64,000 nucleotides of DNA from the NCBI GenBank assembly GCA_013306675.1, contig JABLUY010000127.1:1-64000 (forward strand). The letters are read 5' to 3'. A model generated the notes under the pieces. It was not told where the DNA came from, searched no databases, and worked only from the letters and a program-made list of their open reading frames with translations. This document shows positions 35,895 to 46,400 of the stretch, piece by piece. Each line of letters opens with the position of its first letter. The stretch's first letter is position 1. The position numbers and the translations under genes were made by a program. This stretch comes from Thraustochytrium sp. TN22. Taxonomy: Eukaryota; Sar; Bigyra; Thraustochytrida; Thraustochytriidae.

Positions 35895-36352
35895 AAACAA
35901 GTGGCGCCGGCCATTGGTAGCTAGCTAGAGCGCCAGCTTCGAGAGAGGGCACGAGACAGAGACAGAGAGAGAGAGAGAGAGAGAGCTACTGCCACCGTAC
36001 TCCCAGTCTCGCTTGCCGCTGGACCGCGTGACGAATGATGACGGGTACTTTCTTCTGCGCAACAATGTGATGATGAAGTTTCAAGAAAGAAATCAATAAT
36101 GACGGCGGATTGTTGTTCTTGTTCGTTGCGGCTGCTGGTGCTGAGACGTGGCCATCCGAGCAATCATCGTCAGTCAAATCAGGCCAGAAAGGGCTCAGCG
36201 CCTTACAAATCTCACATCTGGCTCGTCCCAATCGAGGTCTTCCTCGTAAGATAAAGTGTGATTGTCTTTTTCAGCAAAGCAAATTGGCGAGCCGGAACCC
36301 TCTAAGTTAGCACAACAACAACAACAACACAGGCTACTGACGCTGAAGGGTC
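35895..36352. other. Convergent spacer between the paralogous kinases
   Basis: 458 bp of ordinary composition with a GCTA palindromic run just after the upstream stop, a (GA)n tract at about 35950-35984 and an ACAACA run near 36312-36330. It probably carries both poly(A) regions. No gene seen. Confidence 0.6.
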
Positions 36353-37693
36353 TCAGCGCCGGGAGCTGAGCACACGCTTGACGTGCTCCGCAAACTCTTG
36401 GGCATTACCGGCACACTTGAACCAAGGGTGCATGAGGATGGTGGTGGTGTCGGGGCGCTGCTCGGGGCGCGTCATGAGCGAGCGCTTCAGGTAGTGGTTG
36501 AGCTCATTGCTCCAGCGCTCAGGGTGCTCGAGCGTGGGCGGCGCCTGGATGGTGATGAGCAAAAGAGCGCGCAGCGGCTGCTCATCAATGAGCGGCGGCT
36601 CGCCCTCGCAGCACTCAATGACCGTGATGCCCATGGACCACACGTCGACCTTGGAGTCGTACTCGAGGCCGCGGATAAGCTCGGGCGCCATCCAGTAAGG
36701 CGTGCCGACGACGGACTTGCGCTTGTTCTCCTCCTCCGTGAGGCCCACACTGAAGCCGAAATCGGCCAGCTTGACGCGGCCCCTGTAGTCGACGAGGATG
36801 TTGTCGGACTTGATGTCGCGGTGCAGGCGGTGGTGCTTGTGCAGGAAAGCCAGACCTTGGAGCGCCTCGCGAGTGACGTAGGCGATGTTGGACTCGGCCC
36901 AGTCCACGCCGCGGCCCAGGCAGTCGGTGAGCGCACCGCCGTCCATGAGCTCCAGCACAATGTACAGCTCGTCCTGCCACGAGATGGTCTCGATGATGTT
37001 CACGATGTTCTCGTGCTGCGACAGCGAGTGCATGGCGATCTCATTCTTGATGTTCTCCAGGTCGCTCATGGGGCTCACCTTGACGGCCACCTTCTCCTTG
37101 GTGCGCAGGTCCGTGGCGATGTACACCACGCCGCCAGCGCCCTCGCCGATCTTGCGCTCGCGCCGCACGATCTTGTCCGGGTTGAAGGAGGCGATCTCCA
37201 CGGCGCGCAGCATGTCGCGCTGCAGCGTCTGCCGCGTCGGCAGCTTGGGCGGCGGCGCCGGGCCCTCGAGGTGGAACTTGAGCACGTCGAGCACCTCGTC
37301 CGGGTGCTCGATCGCGTCCTGGCGGCTGATGCCCGACACCTTGAGCAGGTTGCGCCACCGGTCCGGCAGGCCGGTGAAGCCCGTCGACGACCGCGCGTCC
37401 ACGCCCACGTGCTCCACGTGCGCCACCTGATACGGCAAGGACACCGTGAAGTCCTCGTCATCGTCGTCGAAGTCGAAGCCCTTGCCCTTCTTCTTCTTCT
37501 TCTTCTTCTTGTCCTTCTTGGCCTTCTTCGTGTCCTTCTTGCTGCGCTTCGGCATCGCCGGCTGCATCATGCCGGCGTTCATCATGGCCGCCGTCATGCC
37601 CTGCGGCATGCCGGTGAACGTCCCCGTGCGCTCGTCCCACTCCACGTGCACATGGCGCTGGAACCCGCGCGGCCCGCTCACCTGGTCCGACAT
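36353..37693 (-). CDS. PAK-like STE20 kinase, paralogue with poly-Lys linker
   Basis: A 446-residue PAK-like kinase, closely related to the gene ending at 35894. A first CRIB-like element (RHVHVEWDERTGTFTGMP, about 13-30) is followed by a lysine-rich stretch (KKAKKDKKKKKKKKGKG, about 52-70), an acidic patch, a PAK-type CRIB (VSLPYQVAHVEHVGVD...FTGLPDRW, about 82-120) and the kinase domain (about 170-440) with IGEGAGGVVYIA, HRDIKSDNILVD, DFGF and GTPYWMAPE. The basic stretch next to CRIB resembles the phosphoinositide-binding element of PAKs. A longer in-frame start at 38014 adds only Arg/Ala low-complexity, so the Met opening MSDQVSGPRG was chosen because both paralogues share the SGP context. 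Confidence 0.92.
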   Translation of the reverse strand: MSDQVSGPRGFQRHVHVEWDERTGTFTGMPQGMTAAMMNAGMMQPAMPKRSKKDTKKAKKDKKKKKKKKGKGFDFDDDDEDFTVSLPYQVAHVEHVGVDARSSTGFTGLPDRWRNLLKVSGISRQDAIEHPDEVLDVLKFHLEGPAPPPKLPTRQTLQRDMLRAVEIASFNPDKIVRRERKIGEGAGGVVYIATDLRTKEKVAVKVSPMSDLENIKNEIAMHSLSQHENIVNIIETISWQDELYIVLELMDGGALTDCLGRGVDWAESNIAYVTREALQGLAFLHKHHRLHRDIKSDNILVDYRGRVKLADFGFSVGLTEEENKRKSVVGTPYWMAPELIRGLEYDSKVDVWSMGITVIECCEGEPPLIDEQPLRALLLITIQAPPTLEHPERWSNELNHYLKRSLMTRPEQRPDTTTILMHPWFKCAGNAQEFAEHVKRVLSSRR

Positions 37694-38110
37694 GCTCCCC
37701 TCCTCTCCTCCGCGCGCCGCCACGCACTCGCGCTGCGCGCCCTGCCCTTGCAAGCTGTACCGCCGCCTCCTCGACGACTGCGCCGACGCGTCGAGCCCGG
37801 CCCGCTCGCGCCCGCGCCCTGCCGCCGCCGCCGGCCTGTCCTCCGCCGCGCCGCGCCGCGCCGCGCTGGCTGCGCTCTGCTCGCGCGGGCCCCCGGCCCC
37901 GCCCCGCCGCCGCGCGCCCGCCGAGCGCGCGCGCGCGTCGCCGCGCGCGGGCCTCCCTCGCGCGCCGCGCTCCGAGAGAGGACTCGCGGCACGCGCGCCT
38001 CGGGCGCTGGGCACGCGCAGTCGAGCGAGCGAGCGAGCGAGCGAGAGCGCCCCCCGGCCGCCGGCCGACCGCGCCCGCGCGCCGCCGCGCCGCCGCGCCG
38101 CCGCCGCCGC

Positions 38111-38142
<32 letters not shown>

Positions 38143-38705
38143 CGAGCGCGCGACCGACCTCGCGCGCTTTTGCTGCGCTTTGCTATTTGAACGTGCCAGC
38201 GCGCTCGCTCCGCCTGGACTGCGCCGGATGCGCCGCCACTGGGGCGCCGCCCCCCCTCGGCGGCGGCCGGCCTCCGGCTCCCTCCCCCCGGCCGCACTGG
38301 GCCCCGCCGGGGGGTGGAGGCGCAGTGGCGGGCGATCTTTCTTGCAGGGGGGCTGCGGGGGAGGCGGGAGGCGCCGGGCGTGGAGCCGGGCGCAGAAACG
38401 CAGTGGCGGGGGAAGTTTCTGCACACAAGAGGTTGAGTTGCGCGGTGCCCCTCTTGGAGCAGAGGCGGCGCAGCTTGGGGAAGACGGGCAGGGGGGCAGA
38501 GGCGGGAGTGCGTGTGTGCGGAGGTTCGTCCGAAGGGGAGAATTGTCGCACGAGGCGGGGAACAGGAGGGAACGGGCAGACGGCGTGGAGCGAGCCTCGG
38601 CGCCGCAGTCAACGTTGTTCAGCCTGGCCGTGATCATGATCAAAGTCACGCACAATTTCTTTTCTTTTTTTCCTCTTCAGAGCGCTTCCACGCATGTTTT
38701 CAAGA
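37694..38705. other. G+C-rich upstream region
   Basis: About 1 kb containing GAGC and CCG microsatellites (38030-38043 and about 38100-38146) and a twice-occurring CGCAGTGGCGGG...TTTCT...TGCA motif (about 38321 and 38400). Long frames here are Arg/Pro/Ala-rich and lack domains. It is the upstream region of the minus-strand kinase and the 3' region of the next minus-strand gene. Confidence 0.55.
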
Positions 38706-40625
38706 TCAAAGAAAGGCAATGTGGGCGCAGGAGAGGTTGGCGGCGAGGCCAAAGTCTGCGACCGTGCCGGGCGTGAAGGAGACGGCGAGGTCAGGGTGCT
38801 GCAGGTGCATGGGGAGGCGCCAGGCGCCCAGACGCAGGTGCAACGCCGCATCCACGTGCACATCAAAGGAGCGGGCGCCGGCGCGCTCCGCGCGGCAGCT
38901 CGCAGCCAATGCTCGCGCCGCGAAGCAGCAGTCGGCGCCGTCGGCCACGGCGCTCGTGCCGAGACGGCAGGCAGGCCCGCCACTCTGACGGGCCATGGGG
39001 CGCGCCGCGTAAAAGACGGTCTGGCGGCGCGCCCCGAGCGCCCTCGCGGCAGCCGGCGCCGACGTCGAGTGCAACTCGACCAGCGCTGCGGAGCGACCGC
39101 ACTCGTGGCGGCCCATCTCAGGGTGGTCAAGCACGAACCCGAGCGGGTCGCGCAGGTAAACCTGCGCCACGACGTCCTCTGGCGCGACGCCAGACGCCGG
39201 CCATGGGTTCCGCAACGCCGCCAGAACGCCACGCTGGGCGGGCCCGTCCGGGGTCGCGCGCACGCCCTCGTACGCCGCGACCTTGTCCAGAAGGAGGAAC
39301 TCGAGCGCGCCGCCGCCGCCGCGCGCGGGCACCTCGACCGTGAGATTCAGCAGGCCTGCGAGGAACGGAAAGGACCCGCCCACCGGGCCGTTCAGCAGGA
39401 GCCGCTGCTCCGAGCCCGCAAGGAGGCGGCTCATAAATTGGCCGAGGGCCGCCTCGTTGGCCGCAGTCTTGCGCAGGCGCAGGTCCGCGGCAAACTGCTG
39501 CGTGCCGGGGCGGAGCGCGAAGGCGGCGACGCGCGCAACGCCGAGCGCCACGGAAGCGTCAACGCCGCCGGTCTCGCTCGGTGCCGGTGCCGGTGCGCGC
39601 AGCTCGAAGTCGACCTCACCAAGCCCCTCGAGCCCCAGGTCCGTGGCAGTTGTCGTGACGAGACGCGCCGTGAGGTGCACCTCCTCCGCCGCGTCGCCTG
39701 TCGCGGGGGGTCCGATCAGATCGAGGTCGCGAAGCTCGGCGCGGCAAAGGGCCATCCCGGGGATGCGCAGATCTTTGTCCATGCGCAGCTGAAGCGACTC
39801 GCGCCAATGGCGACCCCACACCACGGCCTGCAGGTCGGTCTTGCCCCGGAGTCGCCACCGAGAGCCGCCTTGTAGCGCCTGGGCCAGCGCGCGCCCAAAG
39901 GCGCCGGCGTCCGTGACGCGCACGCCCGCGTCCACCTGAAAGCGCTCGTCGTCGTCGCTCGTGTCCAGCAGTAGCGCCGGCACGTCCACGTCAGACATGT
40001 GGCTCTCGTCCAGCCAGAGCTGCAGGGTGCTTGGGTCCACCTGCGCGGCCACGCGGCCCGCGTCGCGCAGCGCGAGCGCCGCCTTCATGCGCATGTGGCC
40101 GTCGCGTGAGGGCGCGGACAGCACGATGTTGCGCACCTCGAGATTGATATCATCCACGAGGTGCTGCGCGAGCGCTGGCACCACGGCCACCAGCATCACC
40201 ACGACGGTGATCACGGCCATGCCGAAGACCATGCATCGCCGGCACGAGCAGCAGGACCTCCCGGCGTTTTTGATCTTGCCTAGCACGCCATCTTCCGACT
40301 CGCTCCAGTGCCTTGTGAATTGCTCCGAGTCCGAGAGCTCCTCATACGAGGCGTCGCGCCACCGCAGCCTCGCGCCGCTGCTCAGGCCTGCCCTCCTCTC
40401 CGCGGTGGCGTCCTCTAGGTCCAGGTCCAGGTCCAGGTCGAGGCCCAGCGGGTCGCTCTCCTCGTGGTCGCGGTGCCGCCTGCCGTTCTGCCACGAGGCG
40501 GCTGAGTCCTCGCGCGGCAGCAGCGGCGCGCGCGTGGCCGCCATCGCCGCCGCCGCCAAAGGCGGCGCCCGCGGCAGCGGCGACCGCAGCGGCGAGTACG
40601 TCACGCGCATGTGCGGCTTCGCCAT
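38706..40625 (-). CDS. DUF3712/LEA2-like single-pass membrane protein
   Basis: A 639-residue protein. A charged cytoplasmic N-terminus (1-130) has a dileucine (TRAPLLPRED) and a Leu-Asp repeat (GLDLDLDLDLED), then a CCSCRRC cluster that may be palmitoylated, one membrane helix (about 132-154, MVFGMAVITVVVMLVAVVP) and a large luminal domain of repeated beta-rich LEA2-like segments. AQHLVDDINLEVRNIVLSAP just after the helix matches the start of the fungal DUF3712 domain. Related fungal proteins act at the vacuole membrane. Assignment rests on topology and this segment, so function is open. A frame opening 143 codons upstream is Arg/Ala low-complexity and was not used. Confidence 0.6.
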   Translation of the reverse strand: MAKPHMRVTYSPLRSPLPRAPPLAAAAMAATRAPLLPREDSAASWQNGRRHRDHEESDPLGLDLDLDLDLEDATAERRAGLSSGARLRWRDASYEELSDSEQFTRHWSESEDGVLGKIKNAGRSCCSCRRCMVFGMAVITVVVMLVAVVPALAQHLVDDINLEVRNIVLSAPSRDGHMRMKAALALRDAGRVAAQVDPSTLQLWLDESHMSDVDVPALLLDTSDDDERFQVDAGVRVTDAGAFGRALAQALQGGSRWRLRGKTDLQAVVWGRHWRESLQLRMDKDLRIPGMALCRAELRDLDLIGPPATGDAAEEVHLTARLVTTTATDLGLEGLGEVDFELRAPAPAPSETGGVDASVALGVARVAAFALRPGTQQFAADLRLRKTAANEAALGQFMSRLLAGSEQRLLLNGPVGGSFPFLAGLLNLTVEVPARGGGGALEFLLLDKVAAYEGVRATPDGPAQRGVLAALRNPWPASGVAPEDVVAQVYLRDPLGFVLDHPEMGRHECGRSAALVELHSTSAPAAARALGARRQTVFYAARPMARQSGGPACRLGTSAVADGADCCFAARALAASCRAERAGARSFDVHVDAALHLRLGAWRLPMHLQHPDLAVSFTPGTVADFGLAANLSCAHIAFL

Positions 40626-41513
40626 GACGGCGTCGTCCCGTGCCGCCCTCGAGTTCTCCACGCTCTGCGCGCGGGGCCGCGACCAGAAAACCGGCAGCAG
40701 AAGCGGGGGAGGGTGGGTGGGGCGCGCGCGTACGGCGCGGAGCGGAGCGCCGCCCTGGCCGCGCAGCCGCGGCGAGCCGAGGCGAGCAGCGGCGCGGCGC
40801 GGCGAGCCGAGGCGAGCTCGTGGCTCGTGCCGCACGCGCTGCACGAGCCACTGCCGGCGCCGCCCCCGGCTCGCTCGCCCCGCCTCGCCTCGCCTCGCCT
40901 CGCTCCGGCCGGCGGGCCTGCGCGCGGCCGGCCGGCTGCGGCGGGGCCCGCCGCCCGCCTCGCCGTCCGCCCGCCCGCCGCCGCCCGCGACGGAGCGTGG
41001 TCTGTGGCGGCGGCGCGGGCCGCCGTGGCCTGGCTCAGGCTGGCTGGCGCTCACTCTCAGTCAGTCAGCGTTTCCCGCAAGCTGGCGCCGCGCTTCCAGC
41101 CGCCCAAGCTGCTGGCGACCTGGGACAAGCTGCCGGTGGCTGGCGGCTGCCTCGTCGCTGCAGGGGCGGTGCAGGCAGCTCGCTCTGCGCATGGACCTGA
41201 CCCGGAACGGCGAGGCGGTGCGGAGCTGCCTGGCACGCACGCAGCTTTCGGTGAGGCTCAATTTTGAGGCGGAGCGCAGCCTGTGACCGTGGCGGCGAGC
41301 GCACCGTGACCGGCACTGCACTGCACGCGTGGGTTGAGTCGAGATTGGTGCACGTGGCGTTGCTTGGCGTCGCGCGCGGATGTGGGCTCTGGCTGGCGAG
41401 TGTGAGCAGCGGAGGAGCTCATCCATCCTCTTCTTGCTGGCTTCCAGTGGCCCTGAAGGACGCAGGGGTTGTGCGCCCCGCCAGCTAGTAGGCCGCCGGA
41501 GGGCATGGCAGAG
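40626..41513. other. Intergenic region
   Basis: About 0.9 kb holding repeated GGCGAGCCGAGGCGAG-like units and their complements (about 40765-40910), able to form secondary structure, then less biased sequence. The 3' UTR of BLOC1S2 lies at its right end. No gene supported. Confidence 0.5.
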
Positions 41514-42377
41514 TCAGTTGCGCAGAGCTTGCTCCGCCTTGGAGACGAGGCGCTCCGAGTAGTCCTCGAGATACTCGACGGCGCGCTCAAGGTCCATGAC
41601 CGTGGCGTGCAGGCGGTCGACCTCCTCCAGGACAGGCTGCATCTCGTCGTCTGCGTTGCGCGCGTCGAGGCCAGGGCTCCGTTAGCTGCGCTGCGTGGCG
41701 AATACGCCGAAAGAGATTCCTTCATTGCCACCTCACGAACAAGGGTTGCACGTACACTTGGTCTGAAGCTCGCCTTGCAGCTCACCGAGGCCGCCCAGCG
41801 TCGACGCCAGCTCGCCGTACTTGGCGCACGAGACGCGGTTGATTTGCTCGAGGCATTCGAACTCGCTGAGCGAATCTGCCGAAAGGAGAGCGCCACGACG
41901 TTAGATTTGGTCTGCCTCTGCCAGCGGTGCGGGGCCGAGGCCACAAGACGTACCCTTGAGCTCCAGCTGCGCGTACTGGTCCACCAGGTTTAGAAACGAG
42001 CCCATCTCCTCCTCGAGCGTCCGCGGGTCGGTGCCGTGGGCCACGGCAGCCTGATTGGCCGCGTCCACGGGCTCCAGCGCGGGCCGTACCAAGCTCTCAC
42101 CGGCGTCTCGCGCGGAGCTCATGATCCTCCGGAACAGACCACCCACGCCCGACGTGCTGGCGCTCGCCGCCGCCTCTCGAGCGCCCGCGCCGCCGTCTTG
42201 CGCCGTCCCGGTAGCAGCGCTAGGACCACCAGCAGCAGCAGCGGTTTGCTCCGTTGCGGCCCTGTCGCCGCTCCTGACGTCGCCATCGCCGTTGCCATGG
42301 CCGCCGCCGCCGCCGTCCACGCCGCTGCGCGACCGGCCGGGCTCGGCGCCTTGCGCACGCTCGCCTGCGGCGTCCAT
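41514..42377 (-). CDS. BLOC1S2: BLOC1S2 (BLOC-1/BORC subunit 2), three exons
   Basis: Exons 42377-41954, 41875-41756 and 41650-41514 join in phase to give 226 residues. Both donors read GTACGT, both acceptors CAG; introns are 78 and 105 bp. The joined core (LSEFECLEQINRVSCAKYGE, then LQTKYDDEMQPVLEEVDRLH across the second junction, ending SKAEQALRN) follows the helical BLOC1S2 pattern LLENMNKLTSLKY...NQKY...LEKR. BLOC1S2 is shared by BLOC-1 (endosome-to-LRO sorting) and BORC (lysosome positioning). The N-terminal 90 residues are low-complexity Gly/Ala/Glu, longer than in animals. The reading frame across both junctions is the main support, and no single exon would be recognisable alone. Confidence 0.85.
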
Positions 42378-43421
42378 CCCGCGCCCGCGCCTCTGTGCCG
42401 TGGCGCTGTCTGTGCCGTCGCGCTGCGCGAGCTGCTCAACTAGCGTTCGGTGTCTGCAAGTTGTTCCTGCTGCTCAGCTCACGCTGTAGCCGCTGCTGTA
42501 GAGCCGCTCGGGCTGCTGTTGCTGTAGCTGCAGCTCCTGTCCTGCATGCCGAGCTTGCTGTCGAGCGTGAGGTCGGGGTAGAGGTCGGGGTCTCTTGACG
42601 ATGCGCCATGGGCTCTTGTTCTTCTTTCTTCTTCTTCTCCTTCTTCTTCTCCTTGACCAAGTTCCCTTCAAGTCTCCTCACAGTCTATCAGAATCGTGTT
42701 TCCAGGAGAGATACATACATGTAGCTGGAAGGCTTGCACTCCGCTCGCAGCTGCTGCTCGGGCTCGTCATGGTGGCTTTCAATGAACAAACAGACATTCT
42801 TCTTGATCGTTTCGCAGACGCTTCGCTCTTCGCCTTGGACCCACTGCTACGATTTCCTCGCTCATCGAGGAAGGAGAATCCGAGTCTACCACATCGGCTC
42901 ACCCAGCTCGCCACGCCACGCCACGCCCGGCGCCCGTCTCCCTCCGAGTCGTGCCTATCTCGTTGGCCTCGAGTTGAATTCCAACGTTTCGCGCTGCGCC
43001 GGACACCGCACTTCCTTCGACTTTTGTTACGCCTCGATCATCACGACTGCAGCTCATTGTCACAGCGTCGTGGACAAGTGTTGCGACTCGAAGCAACAAC
43101 GGCTCGAGAGGCAGCCCCACAGCACCGAGTGCGAGTCACGCACTTCGCGAGAAGGTGAGTCGTTACGTGGAAAGTCGGAGTCCGGTCCGGAGCGCCTGGT
43201 TCGTTTTTTTGGCAGTCAGGGCTCAACACGTTGCAAGCTGTTCTGCGCTCTGAGCAGCCACCTAACTTACGAGCGGCAAAGCGCTCGAGGTGCAGACGTG
43301 CGAGGCGTCGCGCCGTGCGACGCCGCGCGGCTGCGGCTGCGGCGGCGCGGCGTGGCGTTGCCCGGGGGGGGGGGCGTAGGCCAAGGCGCATCGCGTCGCA
43401 AATCGTCTTGCTCGGCGAGCC
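42378..43421. other. Divergent upstream region
   Basis: About 1 kb between BLOC1S2 and the phosphodiesterase gene. It contains a CTT/TCC-rich pyrimidine tract (42618-42658) and a 12-13-bp G run just before 43377. Weakly biased frames on both strands lack domains. No gene supported. Confidence 0.55.
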
Positions 43422-46400
43422 ATGGGGGCGTGCGCTTCGTCAGGCTACAATGGCGATCCAATGGGCGGATGGACCGGCGCGTCGGCGATGAGCCGCAGCA
43501 ACACGAGCGCACGCATCGTGGTGCCCGAGCCCGGGCCGGGCGAGTCGAGCGTCGTTGTCACGGAGTTCGACAGTCTCGAAAGCATCACGAGTGTCGACGA
43601 GGTGTGCGGCGCCAGCAGCGCGCCCAAGGACGGGCCCCGCTTCGTTCGCCAGGCTACCTGCATGGACACCGAGACGTTGCACGCGCGAGCGCCATTTGCG
43701 GCTAGCGGCCAGGATGCGGCTAAAACGCTGGAGCCCGTGAGCGAGGACTTTCCCAACCTCTTCCGCCTCGACCGCGATGGCTACCTGGTGCAGACCGCGT
43801 CCGCGGGGGTCATGCAGTTTGGCATCCCGCCCGAATCCATCAAGGACTGCATGCACCACGGCCTGGAGGTGCCGACCTTTTACGTCATCTCGGGCGAGAT
43901 GTTCGACCGGCAGTGTGGGCTGAGCACGGCAGAGTTCGAGTTCCCGGCGTACTACAACTACTTCGTCAAGAAGCGCAGGGTGACCATCTTCACGACGACG
44001 TCTCTCGAGGCGCGCATCCGCGCCGCCTTCTCCGAAACGCTCCTTGGACCGGCCGAGAGGCACCTGCACTTGGAGCAGGACTTCGCGCCGTGGCTGCGGC
44101 ACAAGTCGGCCTTTCCCAATTTCGCGGGCGAGGGCATCGGCTTGGACGCGGCGCGATCCAGCCTGACTATCGATGACTTGCTCGAGTTCAGGCCGCTCCG
44201 CGAGCTGCAGGAAAACCACATCAACGACCATCTCATGGTCAAACACGTGCGGGAGTTCGATCGCAAGGGCTCCTTTGAGCTGCTCTTCCGCGTCTTCGAG
44301 TTTGGCGAATGCATTGCCAAGGTCCCAGCCGTCGTCCGCATTCGCCCGCCCGAGGCACTACCGGTCGTGGCGCACCACGTGTACGTGCCGCCGCTCTTTG
44401 GCGTCACGGTGCTCGGCGCCTCCCACGGCTTCGACCCGAAGGGCAATACGACGGGCTTCGTGCTGTGGATCAATCGCTCCGGCATCATGGTGGACCCGCC
44501 GCCCAACAGCTCACAGCTCATGGAGCACCTCGGCATCGCGCCAAGTTCCATCGAGGGCATCATCCTCACGCACTGCCACGCCGACCACGACGCTGGCACC
44601 TTCCAAAAGATCTTGCGCCAGCGCCAGGTGCGTTTGTACACAACCACCACCATCAAAGAGTCCTTTCTGCGCAAGTATGCTGCTATTACCGGCTTTGAAC
44701 TCGGCTTTCTCAACTCGCTCTTCAGCTTTAAGGAGGTCGTTATCGGTACGCCGATCCGCATCGGCTGTGCGAGCCTGCGCTTCTTCTATTCGCTTCACAC
44801 CATCCCGTGCATCGGTTTCCAGGCGACCTGGAATCGCAGCTCCATCGCCTACAGCGCTGACACCAACTTCTCGCCGGCGCTCCTGGAGCGGCTCCACTCG
44901 GAGGGCGTCATCGGCAGGGACCGCCGCGACCAGCTTTTGCAATTCCCCTTTGATGCCACCATCGTGCTGCACGAAATGGGCGTGCCGCCCATTCATACCG
45001 CAACCCACGATCTGGAGGCCAAGTGCGAAGAAGACCCGACGCTCAAGGATCGCCTTTTTATTGTGCACGCTGCGCCCAGCGCGGCGCTCAAGCTGCAACA
45101 GCTGCGCGACATGGAGACGTTGCGCATCCCCGTTCAGCGCTGCAACGGCTGCGTCACCAGGGAGATCGTGCGTCTTTTGCGCGCACAGTACTTCTTCCGC
45201 CCAATCTGGAGAAATCCTGCGCTGCTCAAGCAGCTCGCGGCCCTCGGAGAGGTCATGAAGTTCGAGGCTGGCGACCGAATCGTGGATGAGGACGACGCCG
45301 TGGGCCACTTCTGGGTGGTCATGTACGGCGCGGCGGTCATCACTCCGTCCGACACGGACTTCGTGTCGCGCACGCTCTCTGACGAGGCGCACCTCGCACT
45401 TGTGGCGTCATCCGCAGCTCAAGCGAGCCGCAGGCGCCACGAGGCGCTGAGCGAGGATGATGCAAACCTGGGCAAGGCACGTGTCTGCATTCCGCCGGAC
45501 AGCGACGGCGGTTGCGATCTTGACTCCACGGACGACGTTCAGGGCCGCCAGTCAGTCCATCACCGCGAATTTCTTCGCCACACGCGATCACATCCTCGTG
45601 ACCATGCTGGCCAACCTCAAAGGCACCGGCAGGTACTCAGCGGGACGGACTCGTTCGGCGAGACAGGCATCTCACACAGCCTTGAGCGGCTGTTGCAGCG
45701 CACGGACGACGCGCATGGCAACGTGAATCTGGCGGTCGGCCAGAGAGGAGGAGGCCGTTCACAAGGGCCGGCGAAGTATCATGGCGGCCGCGGCGGCCGC
45801 GGCGGCACCAGCAGCAAGAGCGGCAAGTCGAAGCGACACAGCCTGCTTAAGAGGCTTACGGTGGCGGTCACCCCGTCCCGGGCAACCTCCAAGCCGTCGG
45901 AGACGTATGGCTACCATGTCAATGCGCACACGGATTGCTCGCTCGTGCGCTTTCCGATTGCGGCACTCGTGGATGCGCTCCTGCAATCGCGCTCCGGCAC
46001 TCTGGTGTGCGACTCTCTCAGCCTCTCGAGCGCGGCGGCCAGCATCAGCGCGCTTGAGGTCCTTGCGGCGAACAGTGCGCTGCACGACATTCTCGTGGAC
46101 CAGCTCTGCATGGAGGAATTCATTCGGCTCTTGAAGCGGGAATCCTTTGCCCAGGACGACCGAGTCCCGGAGCCTGCCATTGTCATCAGCGGGACCGTTT
46201 CGGTGGAGCAGAGCTCGTCTTCCTCGGGCACCTTTCGCGGCATCACGCGAACCGATATTGACTTCCAACCGAAGCGTTGCCTTGGCCGCGGGGTCTTCTT
46301 CGGCGATATGAACAGCGTCGCCAGAGGCCTTCCGTCAACCCTCGAAATTCGCGCTGAGTCCACCGTAGAGTGCTACGTTATTGGGCAGCGTGCATTCGCT

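Noticed and set aside
36383-38776. A 797-codon frame opposite the second PAK-like kinase
   Set aside because: Shadow of the kinase gene plus low-complexity upstream DNA.
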